A stretch of 64,000 nt of DNA, from positions 5,566 to 69,565 of the forward strand of contig NZ_JBPPGJ010000024.1 in assembly GCF_051594765.1 (NCBI RefSeq), written 5' to 3'. The notes under the pieces are model-generated. The model searched no databases. It was not told the DNA's origin and saw only the letters and a list, made by a program, of their open reading frames with translations. The position numbers and the translations under genes were made by a program. The stretch is from Paenibacillus_AR sp051594765 (lineage in GTDB: Bacteria; Bacillota; Bacilli; Paenibacillales; NBRC-103111). This document shows positions 14,989-23,157 of this stretch, piece after piece (the first letter of the stretch is position 1; each line of letters opens with the position of its first letter).

Positions 14989-15583
14989 CTTCGGTTTGCT
15001 GCACCATGCAGCTGGTGGCCACCGCCACCGCCAGCACGGCGATGACGGAGAGCAGCAGGGTTTCCCCCGACAGCAGCAGGGCTCCGATGAAGAGCACCGC
15101 CACATCCATCCAGAGGATGATGATGCCGACATTCATCGCTAAGAGCTCGGACAGAAACTGGGCCAGCAGATCCGTCCCCCCGGTGCTGACTTGATAACGC
15201 AGCATCAACCCGATGCCCGTGCCCACCAGCAGCCCACCTCCGATGGCGCCGGCCAAAGGATGCAGGGGCATGGGCCCAAATTCCGGAACCAGCACCTGCC
15301 GGTAGAAGATGGCCACCACATCGATCAGGACTGAGGAGATCAGCATGCCGTGAAGGCTGTGAAAAAAGAAGCTCCTGTTCCGGTTCCACGCCCAGACGAA
15401 GATGGGAATGCTCAGAACCACCAGCGCCAGACCCACCTTCACCTTCCAGATATAATTCAGGATCAGGGCGACGCCCACCAAGCCGCCGTCCATAAGCTCA
15501 TTCGGAACGAAACATAGATTGATGCCGATGGCCACCATGAGGCTGCCGAAGAACACCGCCGCCATTTTTCGGTGCAGCCGCAT
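14972..15583 (-). CDS. YitT-family membrane protein lacking DUF2179
   Basis: A 203-residue integral membrane protein with about five or six helices. It opens MRLHRKMAAVFFGSLMVAIGINLCFVP and contains the family strings GGLVGVALILNYIWKVKVG, PLAGAIGGGLLVGTGIGLMLRYQVSTGGTDLLAQ. Full-length YitT proteins carry a cytoplasmic DUF2179 domain of about 80 residues after the helices; here the protein ends right after the last helix, as in the shorter YqfU-like or YczE-like forms. ATG 15583 follows AAGGAGG. No function is established for the family. Confidence 0.85.
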   Translation of the reverse strand: MRLHRKMAAVFFGSLMVAIGINLCFVPNELMDGGLVGVALILNYIWKVKVGLALVVLSIPIFVWAWNRNRSFFFHSLHGMLISSVLIDVVAIFYRQVLVPEFGPMPLHPLAGAIGGGLLVGTGIGLMLRYQVSTGGTDLLAQFLSELLAMNVGIIILWMDVAVLFIGALLLSGETLLLSVIAVLAVAVATSCMVQQTEEADAR

Positions 15584-15669
15584 CGTAGAGACCGCCTCCT
15601 TGCTGCCGGCGTTTACCGAGCAGCCGGTTTTGTGCTTGTCTCCTCAGTATATGCGGCCGTCACAGCCGC

Positions 15670-17004
15670 TTATGACACCATATCCCCCTCGTCCCCGTAT
15701 TCTCCCGCACTCAACGGGCGGATCATGATCCTGGAGATCCGGAGGTGGTCCACATCCTCGACCACGAACTCGTAGCCGTTCAGCCGTACGGACTGATGGC
15801 GACGGGGCGGAATTTCGACCTGCGCATACAGCCATCCTCCGATGGTATCGTAGTCCTGGGAACGGATATCCAGCCCCAGCTCCTCGTTCACTTCCTCGAT
15901 GAGCATCAAGCCGTCTACGGAGTAGGTTTCCCCCTCCCGTAGCTCGATAGCGGGGCGCTCCTCGTCGAATTCGTCTTGAATCTCCCCCACAATCTCTTCT
16001 AAAATGTCTTCCACGGTAACCAGTCCCGACGTGCCTCCGTATTCATCGATCAAGAGAACCAGATGAGCCCGGTTCTTCTGCATGAGCCGGAGCAGTGCGC
16101 TGATCGGCATGGATTCCGGAACGCTCAGCAGCGGACGGATCAGCGTGCGGATATCCTGCCGGTCCGTGTCCGTCTTCAGCAGATCCTTAATATGGACGAA
16201 GCCGATGATGCTGTCCTTATCCGGGTCGCAGACCGGATACCGGGTCAGCATCTCGCCGATGGCGATCGCCATATTTTCCTGATACGTCAGGCCGGCATAG
16301 AGGCACACCATCTCCGTGCGGGGGATCATGATCTCCCTCGCGCTCGTCTCGGAGAAGTCGAAGATATTATCCACCATCGTGAATTCCGTCTGATCCAAGA
16401 GGCCGCTGTTGCGGCTCTCCTTCATGAGCGACCGGAGCTCCTCCTCGCTGTGGACCGGATCCCGCTCCTCCTCCGGGCGGATGCCCGCTCTGCGCAGAAG
16501 GGCGTTGGACAAGCCGTCCAGCATCCAGATCAGCGGCCCCATCAGCTTGAAGAACGCCATCAGCGGTCCCGCGAACCACAGCGTGATCGGCTCCGCCTTG
16601 CGGATGGCATACGTCTTCGGGAACTGCTCCCCGACCGTAATATGCAGCACCGTAATCAAGAAGAAGCCCAGCAGCAGGGAGACGGTGTGCACCGCCCCAT
16701 CGGAAGCGCCCAGCCGGTGCAGGAGCGGCGCCAGCACGGCGGATACCGCCGGCTCACCGACCCACCCCAGCGCCAGGGAGGTCAGGGTGATCCCCAACTG
16801 GCATGCAGACAGATAGGCGTTCAGGTTCCCCACCACGCTCCGGGCGAATCTGGCCCGCAGGTGCCCCTCTTGGATCATGGCGTCCAGCCGGGATATTCGG
16901 ACCTTGACGATGGCAAATTCAGCCGCGACGAAAAATCCGTTCAGCATGACCAGCACCGGTACCAGCAGCAGCAGCATTGCATAAGGAATCGGTTCGGTGT
17001 CCAA
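15670..17004 (-). CDS. CNNM/CBS-domain (hemolysin-C family) membrane protein
   Basis: A 444-residue protein read from TTG 17004, eight bases after AAGGGCGGG; the open frame extends further upstream without a site. Domains in order: CNNM membrane domain (about residues 8-200, with NGFFVAAEFAIVKVRISRLDAM and ACQLGITLTSLALGWVGEPA), paired CBS domains (about 210-340, with REIMIPRTEMVCLYAG and ILTRYPVCDPDKDSIIGFVHIKDLL-type strings) and the CorC_HlyC domain (to the end). The family includes MpfA/YhdP, which exports or controls Mg2+. Monocistronic. Confidence 0.9.
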   Translation of the reverse strand: MDTEPIPYAMLLLLVPVLVMLNGFFVAAEFAIVKVRISRLDAMIQEGHLRARFARSVVGNLNAYLSACQLGITLTSLALGWVGEPAVSAVLAPLLHRLGASDGAVHTVSLLLGFFLITVLHITVGEQFPKTYAIRKAEPITLWFAGPLMAFFKLMGPLIWMLDGLSNALLRRAGIRPEEERDPVHSEEELRSLMKESRNSGLLDQTEFTMVDNIFDFSETSAREIMIPRTEMVCLYAGLTYQENMAIAIGEMLTRYPVCDPDKDSIIGFVHIKDLLKTDTDRQDIRTLIRPLLSVPESMPISALLRLMQKNRAHLVLLIDEYGGTSGLVTVEDILEEIVGEIQDEFDEERPAIELREGETYSVDGLMLIEEVNEELGLDIRSQDYDTIGGWLYAQVEIPPRRHQSVRLNGYEFVVEDVDHLRISRIMIRPLSAGEYGDEGDMVS

Positions 17005-17174
17005 TAAGAGTCCCGCCCTTGAGCCGGCAAGCGGCGGGTCCACCCCCTCGTTTCCATTCTTCCCGGCCAACCGGATACTACCATATCTATTCGCTTCGGC
17101 TTGGTTCCTAGACCGGATTTTTGTCAGGTTCCGGGGGAAAATCCCGCTTTTCGGCCCAGGTGCCGCGGAAAGAC

Positions 17175-17207
17175 CAAAAAACCGCCCGGGCTTATGGCCC
17201 AAGCGGT
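17175..17207 (-). terminator. Terminator of the HydE-like gene
   Basis: On the minus strand ACCGCTTGGGC pairs with GCCCGGGCGGT and is followed by TTTTTT. Confidence 0.88.
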
Positions 17208-17245
17208 CTCATTGCTCCACTTATAAGGATGAGTGAACCCGCGGC

Positions 17246-18304
17246 TTATCCGACGGACGGCTCCGTCCAGTTCAGACTGTCTCCGCGGCCCATGTCCACG
17301 TCGAAGCCGCTGACCTTGATGCGCATCTCGATGCAGTTCCGGCAGTGGGCGGCCTCATCGCCCGTGCAGATCTTGTTCTCGTAGAGGGCATACTTCTCCC
17401 GCACGGAGGTCGGCGACAGGTTCGGCATCACCACATTGGCTCCCGCCTTGATGGCGCGTTCGCGGCCTTGGGGGTCCAGGCTGCCCATAGCCGTGGTAGC
17501 TGGCAGGTTCGCCTTGGGCACCAGCAATCGGGCCATGGCGACCATCACCAGCGTGGCCTCCACCCTGCCCCCCTTGGAGCCCTTAAGCGGCGTATCATTA
17601 TGCGGGATGAACGGCCCGATACCGATCATGTCCGGCTGGAAGCGGTGCAGGAAGTCGAGATCCTCGGCCAGATGCTCCAGCGTCTGTCCCGGCAGACCTA
17701 CCATGAAGCCGGCGCCCACCTGGTAGCCGATCTCCTTCAGAATGCGGAGGCATTCCATCCGGTTGTCGAAGGACATTTTAGGATGAAGGCTCTCGTACAG
17801 CTCCCGGGATGCGGTCTCATGGCGAAGCAGGAAGCGGTCCGCCCCTGCGGCGTACAGCTTCTCGTAGGTGGCGCGGCTGCGCTCCCCGATGGATAAGGTC
17901 ACGGCCACATCAGGATAGGTGCTCTTGATCAGGTGAAGGATCTCCATGAGCCGCTCTTCGGTGTACCAGTAGTCTTCGCCGCTCTGGAGCACGAAGGTCC
18001 GGTAGTCCAGCTCATAGCCTTCCTTGCAGCATTCCAGAATCTCCTCCGGGGTCAGCCGGTACCGGTCCGCATTCCGGTTGGAGGCCCGGATGCCGCAGTA
18101 CATGCAGTCCTGCTTGCAGTAGTTGGAGAACTCCACCAACCCACGCATGAACACGCGGGGTCCGTAATGGGCCAGACGGGTGCGGTGGGCGTAATCGAAC
18201 AGCAGCTTCTTGTTCTCTCCCTCGTCCAGATGGCGGAGAACCTCTATGATCTCTTCCTTCGTCAATGCATTCGTCTCATACAGCTTATCCAAGAGCTCTC
18301 TCAT
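17246..18304 (-). CDS. hydE: HydE-like radical SAM enzyme
   Basis: A 352-residue radical SAM protein of the biotin-synthase/HydE fold. ATG 18304 follows GGAGGG by eight bases. The 4Fe-4S/SAM motif CKQDCMYCGIR is at about residues 61-71 (Cys61, Cys65, Cys68). A second cluster-like Cys set, CTGDEAAHCRNCIEMR, near the C-terminus resembles the auxiliary site of HydE. Also typical are RDETASRELYE-type LRHETASRELYESLHP and GFMVGLPGQTLEHLAEDL. HydE helps build the [FeFe]-hydrogenase H-cluster, but no hydF, hydG or hydrogenase gene is in this window, so it may be an orphan with another role. Confidence 0.82.
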   Translation of the reverse strand: MRELLDKLYETNALTKEEIIEVLRHLDEGENKKLLFDYAHRTRLAHYGPRVFMRGLVEFSNYCKQDCMYCGIRASNRNADRYRLTPEEILECCKEGYELDYRTFVLQSGEDYWYTEERLMEILHLIKSTYPDVAVTLSIGERSRATYEKLYAAGADRFLLRHETASRELYESLHPKMSFDNRMECLRILKEIGYQVGAGFMVGLPGQTLEHLAEDLDFLHRFQPDMIGIGPFIPHNDTPLKGSKGGRVEATLVMVAMARLLVPKANLPATTAMGSLDPQGRERAIKAGANVVMPNLSPTSVREKYALYENKICTGDEAAHCRNCIEMRIKVSGFDVDMGRGDSLNWTEPSVG

Positions 18305-18453
18305 CGTTCGGTCCCTCCCTGCGAGGCCACAAGCCATTTCTATCGATAGGATGAACGTAGCACGCCGCCAAAAGCGCGGACTATGACCTTCTTCACAGTA
18401 TGTGCTTTATTTCACAAAGATGTGCGTTTCCAGGGGCCGTGGGTGACTTCACT
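18305..18453. other. Intergenic spacer upstream of tandem repeat
   Basis: This is the upstream region of the HydE-like gene. No supported gene is present. Part of a 430-base gene-free stretch that also holds the 9-nt tandem repeat and a short direct repeat. Confidence 0.4.
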
Positions 18454-18569
18454 GCTACTTGGCTACTTGGGTTACCTTGGGTTACTTGGGCTACCTTGGG
18501 TTACTTGGGTTACTTGGGTTACCTGGGCTGCTTGGGCTGCTTGGGCTGCTTGGGCTACTTGGGCTTGGT
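18454..18569. repeat. Tandem array of a 9-nt unit
   Basis: About twelve head-to-tail copies of TTGGGCTAC and its variants TTGGGTTAC and TTGGGCTGC, with occasional one-base insertions that break the frame. The plus-strand frame through it would encode a Trp/Leu/Gly/Ala repeat but has no ribosome site and includes indels. It lies in the spacer between the HydE-like gene and the gene at 18735. Confidence 0.9.
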
Positions 18570-18676
18570 GCCATGAATGACTTGGCTGGCTTGACTCCCC
18601 CCCACCTTTGACGCTCCTTGGACTCGTGCAGGATTGACAGAAGCGGATGGGTAAGGTATTCTAATCTTCATTGGGT

Positions 18677-18708
18677 AGTAATTTAGTAAATTAGTAATTT
18701 AGTAAATA
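18677..18708. repeat. Two 16-nt direct repeats in AT-rich leader
   Basis: AGTAATTTAGTAAATT (18677-18692) is followed immediately by AGTAATTTAGTAAATA (18693-18708). The pair lies just upstream of the ribosome site of the next gene and could be regulatory or a simple-sequence slippage product. Confidence 0.75.
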
Positions 18709-18734
18709 TTCGCACCGCCAAAGGAGGAACCTCC

Positions 18735-19214
18735 ATGAAAATTCCCACAACCCTTAAACATAAGCCCGTCCTCGTGTCCGAGAATTACGAGAACGTGGAC
18801 GGACGCTATGCTCATCATTCCGACGCAAAAGGCCTGTCCTTGGGCTTGGCCCAATGGAACGACCGCGGCCGGGTGGATATATCCGCCAAGGTCTGGCGCT
18901 ATACCGGAGAGAAGTGGTCCCGGCAATCCGAGGAGCTGCCCCTCCATCGGGTACTGGATCTGGCCATCCTGGTGGGCCGCGGCCTGCAGCACTTCCGGGA
19001 GGCTTACCGATACAAGGACCTCTACGACCCGGAGCAACCGGTCATCGACCGGATTGGCCTGCAGGGAGACGCCATGACCCTGGCCGTATGTACGGATAAC
19101 GACCGGATCCAGGAGGATATTCGGCTGTTCAGCCAAGCGCTAAGCGAGGACGGCGAGCTCATCGGGGAGCGCCTGTCCACCTTGTCCCGGATTTTGAAGG
19201 AGCTTGGATATTGA
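18735..19214 (+). CDS. Conserved protein of unknown function (DUF6530-like)
   Basis: A 159-residue soluble protein. ATG 18735 follows AAAGGAGG; the bases between (AACCTCC) can pair back to the ribosome site. The sequence HKPVLVSENYENVDGRYAHH...KGLSLGLAQWNDRGRVDISAKVWRYTGEKWSRQSEELPLHRVLDLAIL looks like the small Bacillus/Paenibacillus family I remember as DUF6530. Its function is unknown and my recall of the name is not certain. It has no signal peptide or membrane segment. The next gene starts 49 bases downstream on the same strand and may be co-transcribed. Confidence 0.7.
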   Translation: MKIPTTLKHKPVLVSENYENVDGRYAHHSDAKGLSLGLAQWNDRGRVDISAKVWRYTGEKWSRQSEELPLHRVLDLAILVGRGLQHFREAYRYKDLYDPEQPVIDRIGLQGDAMTLAVCTDNDRIQEDIRLFSQALSEDGELIGERLSTLSRILKELGY

Positions 19215-19262
19215 TAGCTGGCGGGAGCCTGCCACACGACGCAGCACTAGGAGGGAATACGC

Positions 19263-19631
19263 ATGGATAAATCAAGACGCAAGGAGCTCCAGGAACAATA
19301 CAAGGAGATCAAGACTTACCTGGGCGTCATCCGGATCACCAACCAAGTGAACGGCAAGATCTACGTGGCCGGATATCCGAACCTGAAGAACAAGTGGCTG
19401 ATGATCCAGAGCCAGCTGGACTTGGGACGCTTCCACATTCTGCCGCTTCAGAAGGAGTGGAAGGAATACGGCGCTGCCGCCTTCACCTACGATGTCCTCG
19501 AGGAAAAAGCCGCCGACGACATCTCGGATGTTTCCTGGGCCGTCAAGCAGCTGGAGAAGGTGTGGCTGGAGAAGCTGCAGCCTTACGGCGAGCGGGGCTA
19601 TAACCGGTTGAAGCCGAATCCTGCCGATTAA
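19263..19631 (+). CDS. GIY-YIG-like small protein
   Basis: A 122-residue protein with an ideal ribosome site (GGAGGG, seven-base spacer). After a charged N-terminal helix, TYLGVIRITNQVNGKIYVAGYPNLKNKWLMIQSQLDLGRF matches the GIY-YIG nuclease fold pattern of small Bacillus proteins (GVYxIxNxxNGKIxIG...). The position where the family has its catalytic Arg appears to read KNKW, so catalytic activity is doubtful. The rest, PLQKEWKEYGAAAFTYDVLEE, is typical for this subfamily. Its role is unknown. A strong terminator follows. Confidence 0.75.
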   Translation: MDKSRRKELQEQYKEIKTYLGVIRITNQVNGKIYVAGYPNLKNKWLMIQSQLDLGRFHILPLQKEWKEYGAAAFTYDVLEEKAADDISDVSWAVKQLEKVWLEKLQPYGERGYNRLKPNPAD

Positions 19632-19635
19632 ATTG

Positions 19636-19679
19636 AAGGGAGCCGAGAAGCCTTAACGGGCTTGGGGGCTCCCCTTTTT
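19636..19679 (+). terminator. Terminator after the GIY-YIG-like gene
   Basis: AAGGGAGCC...GGCTCCCCTT forms a long interrupted stem followed by TTTTT, five bases after the stop. Confidence 0.85.
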
Positions 19680-19827
19680 CTTGCTGAAATGCGACTCCCC
19701 GTCAATTGGCGGGCAGTGGCTTCGACGGCCCCACCTGCCCCCGCGCTCCCGGCCGGCTCAAGGCCACCAACAATAAAGACAGGCTCGACCCGGATTACCC
19801 GGATCGGCCTGCCCTACAGCTCCTTGC

Positions 19828-20028
19828 TTACACCACATCGTAGCCTTGATCTTCGATGGCCGCCTTGATGGCGTCCAGGTTCAGCTTGCTCTCGTCGTAC
19901 TGGACGGTGACCGTCTTGGCGTTCAGGTCCACGGTGCCGGAGGCTCCGGCTTGCTTTAGGGCACCCTCTACCGATTTCACGCAGTGACCGCAGGACATTC
20001 CTTCGACTTTCAATGTGGCTTGTGCCAT
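19828..20028 (-). CDS. copZ: Copper chaperone CopZ
   Basis: A 66-residue single HMA domain. The metal site is GMSCGHC at residues 10-16, and the family spacing and length fit CopZ. It carries Cu(I) in the cytoplasm and delivers it to CopA and CsoR. It is the last gene of the copA-csoR-copZ run on the minus strand, 35 bases after csoR, and should be induced by copper through the CsoR site upstream of copA. Confidence 0.92.
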   Translation of the reverse strand: MAQATLKVEGMSCGHCVKSVEGALKQAGASGTVDLNAKTVTVQYDESKLNLDAIKAAIEDQGYDVV

Positions 20029-20063
20029 GGTTCATCTCTCCTTAGGATTCGTAATAGAATGAA

Positions 20064-20426
20064 TTATTTCATCAGCTTGTTGACGGTGATCAACAGCTCG
20101 TCGATGACTTCGTGATCGCCTTCCATGATGCGCTCCACCACGCAGGACTTCAGGTGGCCCTCCAACAGCTGCTTACCGACGCCGTTCAGCGCCGACTGGA
20201 TGGCAGCCAGCTGGTTCAAAATATCGTCGCAGTAGACGTCCTTCTCCACCATACCCTTCACACCCCGGATCTGGCCCTCGATCCGGTTCAGCCGGGTAAT
20301 CAGATTGGCTTTCATCTTCTCGGAATGGTGGCTCTTGCGCTCGCCCCCCGTATGACAGCAGTTCTCGGCCGCCTCATCCTGCTCAGGCAGATCCTTCCGT
20401 TCGTGCTCTCCGTTCATGCTCTCCAT
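20064..20426 (-). CDS. csoR: Copper-sensing repressor CsoR
   Basis: A 120-residue CsoR. The helical core begins LITRLNRIEGQIRGVKGMVEKDVYCDDILNQLAAIQSALNGVGKQLLEGHLKSC. The Cu(I) ligands of the family are all present: Cys in VYCDD, then His and Cys in GHLKSC. An N-terminal extension of about 35 residues with CCHTGGERKSHH is longer than in Bacillus subtilis and could add metal-binding residues. It represses the copper genes when copper is low and releases DNA on binding Cu(I). Contrast with the other CsoR-family member at 7077, which lacks these ligands. Confidence 0.92.
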   Translation of the reverse strand: MESMNGEHERKDLPEQDEAAENCCHTGGERKSHHSEKMKANLITRLNRIEGQIRGVKGMVEKDVYCDDILNQLAAIQSALNGVGKQLLEGHLKSCVVERIMEGDHEVIDELLITVNKLMK

Positions 20427-20489
20427 GCTTCCCTAGCTCCCTTCCCTCTCTCCTCTTGGACAGTCCCTTCCCTCACTATATGCGCCGTC

Positions 20490-22913
20490 TCAGAGCTTGA
20501 TCCGCTGCAGCCGCAGCGCGTTCATCACGACCGAGACGGAGCTCAGTGCCATCGCCGCACCGGCCAGCCATGGAGCCAGGAACCCAGCCGCTGCGATCGG
20601 AATGCCCAGGGTATTGTAGGCCAGGGCCCAGAATAAATTCTGCTTAATGTTCCCCATGGTCCGGCGGCTCATGTAGATGGCGTCGGCGATGCCGTTCAGG
20701 TCTCCGCGAAGCAGCGTGATGTCCGCCGCCTCCAGGGCCACGTCGGTGCCGGTGCCCACCGCCATGCCGATGTCGGCCGTAGCCAGCGCAGGAGCGTCAT
20801 TGATGCCGTCGCCCACCATGGCGACCCGCTTGCCCTCCTGCTGCAGCTTGCGGACCTCGGCGGCCTTGCCCTCCGGCAGCACCTCGGCCAGCACCCGGCG
20901 GATGCCCGCCTGCTTGGCGATAGCCTCAGCCGTCCGGCGGTTGTCGCCGGTGATCATCACCGTCTCGATGCCGAGCCGGTGCAGACGTTCCACAGCCTGG
21001 GGGGACGTCTCCTTCATCGTATCGGCCACAGCCACGATACCGGCCCACACACCGTCCACCGCCACCAGCATGGAGGTCTTGCCCTCCCGCTCGAGACGCT
21101 CCATCTCCGGCTCCGCCGCCGCCATTGCCACGCCTTGGCCGGTCAGCAGCCGGCGGGTGCCGACCAGGAGCTCCCGGTCGTCCACCCGGGCCCGGATGCC
21201 GTAGCCGGGGATGGCCTCGAACGCTTCGGCATCCGGAAGAGCCAAGCCCCGGTCTGCAATCCCGCGGACGATGGCGTCGGCCATCGGGTGCTCGGACGGC
21301 TTCTCCGCCGCCCCCACCAGCCGGAGCAGCTCCTCCTCCCCGGCCACCTTGGCGCCTTCGGCCAGGATGACGTCCGTCAGCACCGGCTTGCCGTAGGTCA
21401 CGGTGCCGGTTTTATCGAGCACGACGGTGTCGATCCGGCCCGTAAGCTCCAGGTGCTCGCCGCCCTTGAAGAGAATGCCCGCCTCCGCCGCCCGGCCTGA
21501 GCCGGCCATGATGGAGGTGGGGGTTGCCAGCCCCAGGGCGCAGGGGCAGGCGATGACCAGAACCGCAATCGCCTTCTCTAGGGCTTCGGCGAAATCGCCG
21601 GGCACCCCGATGAAGTACCAGATCAGGAAGGTGGCGACGGCAAGACCCACCACGATGGGAACGAACACGCCGGAGATCAGGTCGGCGACCCGCTGGATGG
21701 GCGCCTTGGAGCCCTGGGCCTCCTCCACCACCTTGATGATTTGGGCCAGAGCGGTATCCTTGCCCACCTTGACCGCTTGAATCCGGAGGGAGCCGTTCTT
21801 GTTCAGGGTGGCCCCGATGACGGTGGTGCCCGGCTCCTTATCCACCGGGATGCTCTCCCCTGTCAGCATGGATTCGTCCACGGACGAGCGGCCCTCCAGC
21901 ACCACAGCGTCCACGGGGATCTTCTCGCCCGGCTTCACCAGGATCACGTCGCCCTGCAGCACCTGCTCCACCGGCACCTGCAGCTCTGCGCCATCGCGGA
22001 TGACCGTCGCCGTCTTCGCCTGCAGCCCCATTAAGGTCTTGATTGCCTCGGAGGTGCGGCCCTTGGCCAGAGCCTCGAACAGCTTGCCGAGCAGGATCAG
22101 GGTGATCAGCACCGCGCTGGTCTCGAAGTACAGCCCGGGCATATGGTGCCCGCCCTCCGACCACCACTGCAAGACCAGGTACACGCTGAAAAAATAAGCC
22201 GCCGACGTGCCCAGCGCCACCAGAACGTCCATGTTGGCGCTGCCGTTGCGAAGCGCCTTGTAGGCGCCCACATAGAATTGTCGGCCGATCCAGAATTGAA
22301 CCAGGGAGGAGAGGGCCAGCTGAACCCAAGGGTTCATGAACGCCTCCGGCACCCACAGGAACGACAGCCAAGAAAAGTGGCCGACCATGGACCACAGAAG
22401 CGGCAGGGACAGGATGGCGGAGGCCCAGAAGGTAGCCTTCTGACGAGCGATATCCTTCTTCCGGTGGTCGCCCGCATCGGCTCCCGCTTCCTGCTTCACG
22501 GCCGCCGTATACCCCAGCTGCTCCACCTTCTGGATCAGATCGGCCGCCGCCAGCCCGCCGCCGCTCCATTCCACCCGGGCCGTCTCCAGCGCCAGATTCA
22601 CGCTGGCCTTGGACACGCCGGGCATCCGGGAGAGGCCCTTCTCGATCCGGGCGGCGCAGGCCGCACAGGTCATGCCTCCGATAGTCAGGTCTACGGACTC
22701 CTTCGCCACACCGTAGCCCAGGTTCACCACCTTGGCCTCCAGCTCCTCCGGCTTCAACTGTCCGGGATCATAGTTCACGGTCGCCCGCTCCAAGGCCAGG
22801 TTCACGTGGGCGCGTTCCACCCCTTCCAGCTTGCTTAAGCCCCTCTCGATCCGAGTGGCGCAGGCGGCGCAGGTCATACCCGTAATCTGCATCGTCGTTT
22901 GTTTCGATTCCAT
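20490..22913 (-). CDS. copA: Copper-exporting P-type ATPase CopA
   Basis: An 807-residue P1B ATPase. Two N-terminal HMA domains have GMTCAAC (about residues 12-18) and a second GMTCAAC (about 80-86). The membrane ion site CPC is in VIACPCALGLATPT (about 457), the phosphorylation site is DKTGT (about 500), the TGES actuator motif is present and GDGIND is near 704. It exports Cu(I) with ATP. ATG 22913 follows GGGAGG. It is the first gene of the copper operon with a promoter and CsoR operator directly upstream. Confidence 0.96.
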   Translation of the reverse strand: MESKQTTMQITGMTCAACATRIERGLSKLEGVERAHVNLALERATVNYDPGQLKPEELEAKVVNLGYGVAKESVDLTIGGMTCAACAARIEKGLSRMPGVSKASVNLALETARVEWSGGGLAAADLIQKVEQLGYTAAVKQEAGADAGDHRKKDIARQKATFWASAILSLPLLWSMVGHFSWLSFLWVPEAFMNPWVQLALSSLVQFWIGRQFYVGAYKALRNGSANMDVLVALGTSAAYFFSVYLVLQWWSEGGHHMPGLYFETSAVLITLILLGKLFEALAKGRTSEAIKTLMGLQAKTATVIRDGAELQVPVEQVLQGDVILVKPGEKIPVDAVVLEGRSSVDESMLTGESIPVDKEPGTTVIGATLNKNGSLRIQAVKVGKDTALAQIIKVVEEAQGSKAPIQRVADLISGVFVPIVVGLAVATFLIWYFIGVPGDFAEALEKAIAVLVIACPCALGLATPTSIMAGSGRAAEAGILFKGGEHLELTGRIDTVVLDKTGTVTYGKPVLTDVILAEGAKVAGEEELLRLVGAAEKPSEHPMADAIVRGIADRGLALPDAEAFEAIPGYGIRARVDDRELLVGTRRLLTGQGVAMAAAEPEMERLEREGKTSMLVAVDGVWAGIVAVADTMKETSPQAVERLHRLGIETVMITGDNRRTAEAIAKQAGIRRVLAEVLPEGKAAEVRKLQQEGKRVAMVGDGINDAPALATADIGMAVGTGTDVALEAADITLLRGDLNGIADAIYMSRRTMGNIKQNLFWALAYNTLGIPIAAAGFLAPWLAGAAMALSSVSVVMNALRLQRIKL

Positions 22914-22979
22914 GGAGTTCGCCTCCCTCTATGATCAATATCCGCGGTTTAGAGAACGGAACCCGGATCTTTTTGTAGG

Positions 22980-22996
22980 ATACCCCTGTAGGGTAT
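22980..22996 (-). promoter_or_regulatory. CsoR operator of copA
   Basis: ATACCCCTGTAGGGTAT is a perfect palindrome around one central base, apart from the central pair, and matches the known CsoR operator class. It lies between the -10 box and the copA start, so binding would block transcription. Confidence 0.85.
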
Positions 22997-23013
22997 ATCT
23001 AGCTGATGAATGT

Positions 23014-23042
23014 ATCATAACATACCCCCTCCCCCTATGCAA
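23014..23042 (-). promoter_or_regulatory. copA promoter
   Basis: On the minus strand TTGCAT (23037-23042), a 17-base spacer and TATGAT (23014-23019) form a promoter. The spacer contains GGGGGTATG, identical to one half of known CsoR operators, so a second CsoR contact is possible. Confidence 0.7.
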
Positions 23043-23157
23043 TAGAGGCTGAAGATAAAATTCATGAGATTATCATTTTTCGCCCGGGGAATGAAGGCGT
23101 GTTCACTTTATAATGGGAGGGAAAGCACTATACTATGTATATCTGGAGGGCCCCACC

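Noticed and set aside
18383..18580. Open frame across the 9-nt tandem repeat
   Set aside because: No ribosome site; the repeat has single-base insertions that change the reading phase within the array.
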